From Branchinecta lynchi (Eukaryota > Arthropoda > Branchiopoda > Anostraca > Branchinectidae): DNA of 64,000 nt. The notes under the pieces are model-generated. The model was given only the letters and a program-made list of their open reading frames with translations, made no database searches and was not told the DNA's origin. Within the stretch, counting starts at the first letter, position 1. Every line of letters starts with the position of its first letter. The stretch is taken from positions 18,228,212 through 18,292,211 of the forward strand of contig JAKZAP010000021.1 of assembly GCA_023053575.1 (NCBI GenBank), in the 5' to 3' direction. Positions 63,431-64,000 of this stretch are shown here, piece after piece. The position numbers were made by a program, and so were the translations under genes.

Positions 63431-64000
63431 AAGGTAAGGTAAGGTACAATTTTAATGGCAAATATCTGGTGTTTCTCAAAAGCATCAGACATGCCAGTGG
63501 CATAAAAAACGACGCTTCATTAATTCTGATGGGTTTGTAAAAATTATTAATACAATTCTAGCCTAAGGCATTGTAAAGAAAAAACAAACTAACAACCACC
63601 ACACATCAACACTAAAATTCAAGGACAACACGAGAATTTACAACAACAGACATAAGACTAAAGAAAAAATTAAAAATTAAAAAGGTTTGCGACATGGGTC
63701 TGATCTTCCTCCGAGCACAAATAAAAATGAGTCAATTAAATCAAAAAGAAGAAACATAATTGATAGATAACATAAATCTTTTTAGAGCTCTTTTAAAAAC
63801 TTTCCTATCTTCGGAAACTCTAACGGTTTCAGGCAATGAATTCCATACTTTTACACCTGTATGACGAATAGAAAAGCTAGACCCTGTAGAAGGATAACAA
63901 ATGGTAGAAAGATTGGACCGCAGTATTGTTTTATAGTCATGAAATTGCCTGTTCAGGCAAAAAAGATTTTTAAAATCAGTAGGTAGTGATTCTTCTAGAA
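63431..64000 (-). mobile_element. non-LTR retrotransposon, 3' part, running off the window
   Basis: Coding part at 63741-64000 (minus), then a 3' UTR ending in a CCTTA repeat near 63431-63445 (GTAAG on the plus strand). Confidence 0.8.
63741..64000 (-). CDS. LINE reverse-transcriptase protein, C-terminal part (partial)
   Basis: About 86 residues up to TGA at 63741-63743. Reads ESLPTDFKNLFCLNRQFHDY, later SFSIRHTGVKVWNSLPETVR and FKRALKRFMLSIN. The run GxKxWNSLPExxR...FKxxLKxxLL is the usual C-terminal tail of CR1/Jockey-like LINE proteins. The N-terminal portion lies beyond the edge. It is in the TEX2 intron, in the same orientation as the gene. Confidence 0.85.
   Translation of the reverse strand, partial: LEESLPTDFKNLFCLNRQFHDYKTILRSNLSTICYPSTGSSFSIRHTGVKVWNSLPETVRVSEDRKVFKRALKRFMLSINYVSSF

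Overview
The window is animal nuclear DNA, very rich in repeats. The clearest landmark is a host gene on the minus strand whose five visible exons (63061-63314, 61681-61795, 58576-58713, 56212-56391, 40345-40542) have matching splice phases and look like the PH-like and SMP lipid-transfer region of TEX2. Everything else that is clearly protein-coding belongs to transposable elements. I cannot name the species; the mix of hAT elements, many MITE families, non-LTR retrotransposon tails, tandem-repeat-cored elements and a fresh Polinton suggests an invertebrate with a large, active transposon load.

The centrepiece is a complete Polinton/Maverick at 40603-54134 (13,532 bp). It has 585-bp terminal inverted repeats (about 9 mismatches by eye), AG...CT ends and a perfect 6-bp target duplication TTTATA on each side. 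It sits inside a TEX2 intron, antisense to the gene, with its left end only 58 bp upstream of a 3' splice site. It encodes a protein-primed DNA polymerase B with all exonuclease and polymerase motifs, an FtsK/HerA-type packaging ATPase, a fibre-like protein, an AT-hook core-like protein, an adenain-type protease, a C4 zinc-ribbon mini-protein, a DDE integrase, two conserved virion-associated proteins, penton-like and double-jelly-roll capsid proteins, a membrane-hairpin protein, and a small gene carried in both terminal repeats.

Three features of this Polinton look unusual. Every independently started gene begins inside a motif close to CTAATAAATG. The two genes that lack this motif, protease and integrase, both lie in the -1 frame just downstream of in-frame slippery heptamers (A AAA AAC at 48691, A AAA AAA at 49250), and the integrase has no usable AUG. 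The core-like protein has three repeats that pair AT-hooks with sites resembling adenovirus protease cleavage sequences. Together these suggest a capsid-making element that uses start-overlapping promoters, frameshifting and proteolytic maturation.

Layout: 1-13550 holds tandem-repeat elements (two with six-unit arrays of a ~280-bp repeat), hAT elements and MITEs, plus one possible small membrane-protein gene (1539-1829). 13554-24683 holds further nested elements and retrotransposon tails. 24684-34310 is a 9.6-kb hAT-bounded composite with an 8-bp target duplication. 34900-40061 holds related hAT copies, including a hAT nested in a hAT. 40345-63314 is the TEX2 gene with the Polinton and smaller repeats in its introns. 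63431-64000 is the end of another non-LTR retrotransposon. Many ORFs in the repeat arrays are fortuitous and are not listed.
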